DNA of 8,574 nt. Origin: an uncultured Flavobacteriales bacterium. GTDB taxonomy: Bacteria > Bacteroidota > Bacteroidia > Palsa-965. Made by a program: the position numbers and the translations under genes. The notes under the pieces were generated by a model. It saw nothing but the letters and a program-made list of their open reading frames with translations. It was not told the DNA's origin and made no database searches. How positions within the stretch are numbered: the first letter of the stretch is position 1; each line of letters begins with the position of its first letter. Below are positions 7,293-8,574 of this stretch, one piece after another. The stretch lies in NCBI GenBank assembly GCA_946478675.1, contig CAMLEF010000197.1:1-8574 (forward strand), written 5' to 3'.

Positions 7293-7324
7293 GAAAAGAC
7301 GGCAGCACGGGCGGGACGCGCTGC
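7293..7324 (-). terminator. Likely Rho-independent terminator of ung
   Basis: On the minus strand, shortly after the ung stop, GCAGCGCG (7324-7317) can pair with CGTGCTGC (7309-7302). This makes an eight-pair stem with one G-U pair and a seven-base loop, followed by a T-rich run TCTTTTC (7299-7293). It sits just upstream of the promoter for the helical-repeat gene and would insulate that gene from ung transcription. Confidence 0.55.
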
Positions 7325-7336
7325 AGCCCTGAAATC

Positions 7337-8026
7337 TTAAAGCGCGATCCAGTTGATCGGGGCTTGGTTTGATTGCATCAACAGGTAATTGGCTTTCGAG
7401 AAATGACGGCAGCCGAAAAATCCGTTGGCAGAGTAGGGGGAAGGGTGCGCCGCTTCGAGAATGTAATGCTTCGTCGAATCGATGAGCGGCTTTTTGTTTT
7501 GCGCGTGACGTCCCCAGAGAATGAAGACGATGCCTTCGCGTTTTTCAGAAAGCATGCGGATCACGGCGTCGGTGAATTCTTCCCAGCCTTTGCCCTGGTG
7601 CGAGGCCGGCGTATGCGCACGAACCGTCAGCGTCGTGTTGAGCAGCAGCACGCCCTGTTTCGCCCAGCCGGAAAGATCGCCGGTGCGCGGGTAAGGAACG
7701 TTCAGGTCTTTCTGCATCTCCTTGAAGATATTCACGAGTGACGGCGGATGCTTGATGCCGTTGGAGACGGAGAAACAAAGTCCGTTCGCCTGTCCCGGTC
7801 CATGGTAAGGATCCTGCCCGAGGATCACCACTTTCACCTGGTCGAATGCCGTGTGGTTAAAGGCATTGAAGATCAGCGGGCCGGGGGGATAAACGGTGTG
7901 TTGCTGTTTTTCATCGACCAGAAAACTTTTCAGGTCCTGGAAGTAAGGTTTATGAAACTCTTCCAGCAAAGCTTCTTTCCACGATTCTCCGATCTGCGGG
8001 GAAGCCGTAGTTGCAGATGTACTCAT
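7337..8026 (-). CDS. ung: Uracil-DNA glycosylase, family 1
   Basis: This enzyme excises uracil from DNA, leaving an abasic site for base-excision repair. The 229-residue length is normal for family 1. The water-activating loop [10 protein letters not shown] (residues 70-79) contains the catalytic D72. F85, in GLCFSV, should stack on uracil, and N130, in [11 protein letters not shown], should read it. HPSPYS (194-199) carries the catalytic histidine H194 and is followed by GFFGCRHF (202-209), the DNA-intercalation region. The first ~15 residues ([10 protein letters not shown]) are variable and probably disordered, so the exact start is less certain than the gene. It is transcribed divergently from the small lipoprotein gene and appears to be a single-gene unit with its own terminator. 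Confidence 0.97.
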   Translation of the reverse strand: MSTSATTASPQIGESWKEALLEEFHKPYFQDLKSFLVDEKQQHTVYPPGPLIFNAFNHTAFDQVKVVILGQDPYHGPGQANGLCFSVSNGIKHPPSLVNIFKEMQKDLNVPYPRTGDLSGWAKQGVLLLNTTLTVRAHTPASHQGKGWEEFTDAVIRMLSEKREGIVFILWGRHAQNKKPLIDSTKHYILEAAHPSPYSANGFFGCRHFSKANYLLMQSNQAPINWIAL

Positions 8027-8099
8027 TTCAGTAAAATTGGGTCCTTATAAAGTGTCTTAACAAAACAAGCAAAAACCGAAAAACCGATCAGCTTAGCTA

Positions 8100-8107
8100 C
8101 AAATGTA
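8100..8107 (-). promoter_or_regulatory. Possible ung -7 promoter box (TACATTTG)
   Basis: Read on the minus strand this is TACATTTG, a full match to TAnnTTTG. At the -33 distance there is TTT rather than TTG. It would place transcription near 8093-8095 and give ung a leader of about 67 bases. A weaker alternative, TATAAGG (8049-8043), lies closer to the gene. Confidence 0.45.
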
Positions 8108-8145
8108 GGACTTTCGATATGTTAATAAAAAAGCGGGGCTGTTTT

Positions 8146-8176
8146 TTGCCCTGTAATCCACCATCTTATACTTTTG
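8146..8176 (+). promoter_or_regulatory. Bacteroidota-type promoter for the small lipoprotein gene
   Basis: TTG at 8146-8148 is followed after 20 bases by TACTTTTG (8169-8176), a full match to TAnnTTTG. Transcription should begin near 8181-8183, leaving a leader of about 40 bases. The promoter lies downstream of 8119, which excludes the longer upstream reading of this frame as the real protein. Confidence 0.7.
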
Positions 8177-8223
8177 CACGGTATTTGCAAACACCCGACA
8201 CAAAACAAGAAACTTACTGCCCA

Positions 8224-8355
8224 ATGAAAAAAATCGTATTCGCCCTTACCCTCGTCGCTTTTTCTGTTCTCTCACTGGCTTCCTGCCGCTCGAAAGAGAA
8301 ATGCGATGCTTACCGCAGCAGCACGCCGACGCATCATAAAACGGTTCGCTTCTAA
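8224..8355 (+). CDS. Very small predicted lipoprotein, 43 aa
   Basis: The product starts MKKIVFALTL and carries a type II signal peptide with lipobox LASC at residues 18-21. Cleavage before C21 would leave a lipidated peptide of only 23 residues. The mature part begins CRSKEKCDAY, contains a second cysteine (C27) and two histidines (37-38), and ends VRF. Function is unknown; Bacteroidota encode many tiny lipoproteins of this shape. The ATG at 8224 is preferred over an in-frame ATG at 8119 because it opens a proper signal peptide and lies after the promoter at 8146-8176. A strong terminator follows 15 bases after the stop, so this looks like an independent transcript. There is no Shine-Dalgarno. 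Confidence 0.8.
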   Translation: MKKIVFALTLVAFSVLSLASCRSKEKCDAYRSSTPTHHKTVRF

Positions 8356-8369
8356 CGAAATTCAATCCC

Positions 8370-8414
8370 AAACAGGAAAGCCGGTTGTAGTTGACAACCG
8401 GCTTTCCTGTTTTT
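8370..8414 (+). terminator. Strong Rho-independent terminator after the small lipoprotein gene
   Basis: acaggaaagccggttgt (8372-8388) and its exact complement (8394-8410) form a perfect 17-bp stem, extendable by two A-T pairs, with a five-base loop. Five Ts (8410-8414) follow. On the other strand the T-run is only three bases, so termination of the convergent OsmC-like gene from this hairpin is less certain. Confidence 0.9.
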
Positions 8415-8458
8415 AGTGGATAGAATTCTGTGAAGCTCTTGAGGGAAGGGGTTGCGCG

Positions 8459-8490
8459 CATTAGCACATTAACCCATTAGCATATTGGCA
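8459..8490. repeat. Four copies of an 8-bp repeat (cattagca)
   Basis: The units are cattagca, cattaacc, cattagca and tattggca, contiguous and in phase. They lie between the terminator and the stop codon of the OsmC-like gene. This looks like a degenerate microsatellite. No function is evident. Confidence 0.7.
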
Positions 8491-8493
8491 AAT

Positions 8494-8574
8494 TTATTCC
8501 CAATGAAAAGAAACCGTCTGCTTCAGGTCCGGGTGAAGGCTTTTGGCGACAGGGCAGGCGAGGGCCGCATGCTC
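8494..8574 (-). CDS. OsmC/Ohr-family peroxiredoxin, C-terminal fragment
   Basis: Only the last 26 codons and the TAA stop are in the window; the rest lies beyond the right edge. The visible residues include ALACPVAKSLHPDLKQTVSF. The CPV motif followed by a short helix and a final beta-strand is the usual C-terminal end of OsmC-like proteins. They use two cysteines to reduce organic hydroperoxides; this would be the second one. The fragment continues in frame to the window edge without a stop, and its codon use matches the neighbours. The short plus-strand ATG frame over the same bases is weaker. Family assignment rests on this short motif only. Confidence 0.7.
   Translation of the reverse strand, partial: EHAALACPVAKSLHPDLKQTVSFHWE

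Noticed and set aside
5867..7294. Plus-strand open frames (205 and 238 codons) opposite the helical-repeat gene
   Set aside because: Compositionally odd translations with no recognisable motifs. The minus-strand gene has a promoter, a regular helical pattern and one continuous frame.
8043..8049. TATAAGG as the ung promoter on the minus strand
   Set aside because: It has a TTG at a 20-base distance but lacks the TTTG half of the Bacteroidota -7 box. The TACATTTG box at 8107-8100 is the better match, though neither is certain.
8119..8223. N-terminal extension of the small lipoprotein to the upstream in-frame ATG
   Set aside because: The extension would start upstream of the predicted promoter and bury the signal peptide inside the protein.

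Overview
The window looks like a chromosomal segment of a Bacteroidota (Bacteroidetes) bacterium. Three things point there. There is an outer-membrane TonB-dependent receptor with an N-terminal carboxypeptidase-regulatory-like domain. The genes have no visible Shine-Dalgarno sequences. Several genes are preceded by the Bacteroidota promoter pattern TTG-N19/20-TAnnTTTG. Most genes are GC-rich. One exception, a membrane-protein gene at 1605-2459, is clearly AT-rich.

Layout. Positions 1-314 hold a tandem array of ~28-bp units that runs into a 156-bp concentric inverted repeat. hemE (550-1584, uroporphyrinogen decarboxylase, heme synthesis) follows behind a promoter-like box so close that its mRNA may be leaderless. 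Next is the AT-rich polytopic membrane protein of unknown function. A well-formed promoter (2571-2600) then drives a two-gene unit: a 795-aa TonB-dependent receptor and a LOG-family nucleotide phosphoribohydrolase, joined by a one-base TGATG stop/start overlap. A 144-bp inverted-repeat element (5597-5740) separates that unit from a convergent 499-aa helical-repeat protein on the minus strand. Each of the two facing genes takes its TAG stop codon from the outer end of one repeat arm. Upstream on the minus strand lies ung (uracil-DNA glycosylase, 7337-8026) with its own likely terminator. Divergent from ung, a promoter drives a tiny 43-aa lipoprotein gene that ends in a strong hairpin terminator. 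A short 8-bp repeat run follows. The last 81 bases are the C-terminal end of an OsmC-like peroxiredoxin gene on the minus strand.

The genes do not form one pathway. This is a mosaic of housekeeping genes (hemE, ung), an envelope transport unit and poorly characterised proteins, with repeat elements in several intergenic gaps. I see no clear defence, secretion or biosynthetic system. The parts most worth a second look are the repeat element that supplies both stop codons, the 156-bp palindromic element with its adjoining array, the AT-rich membrane-protein insert, and the two apparently leaderless promoters.
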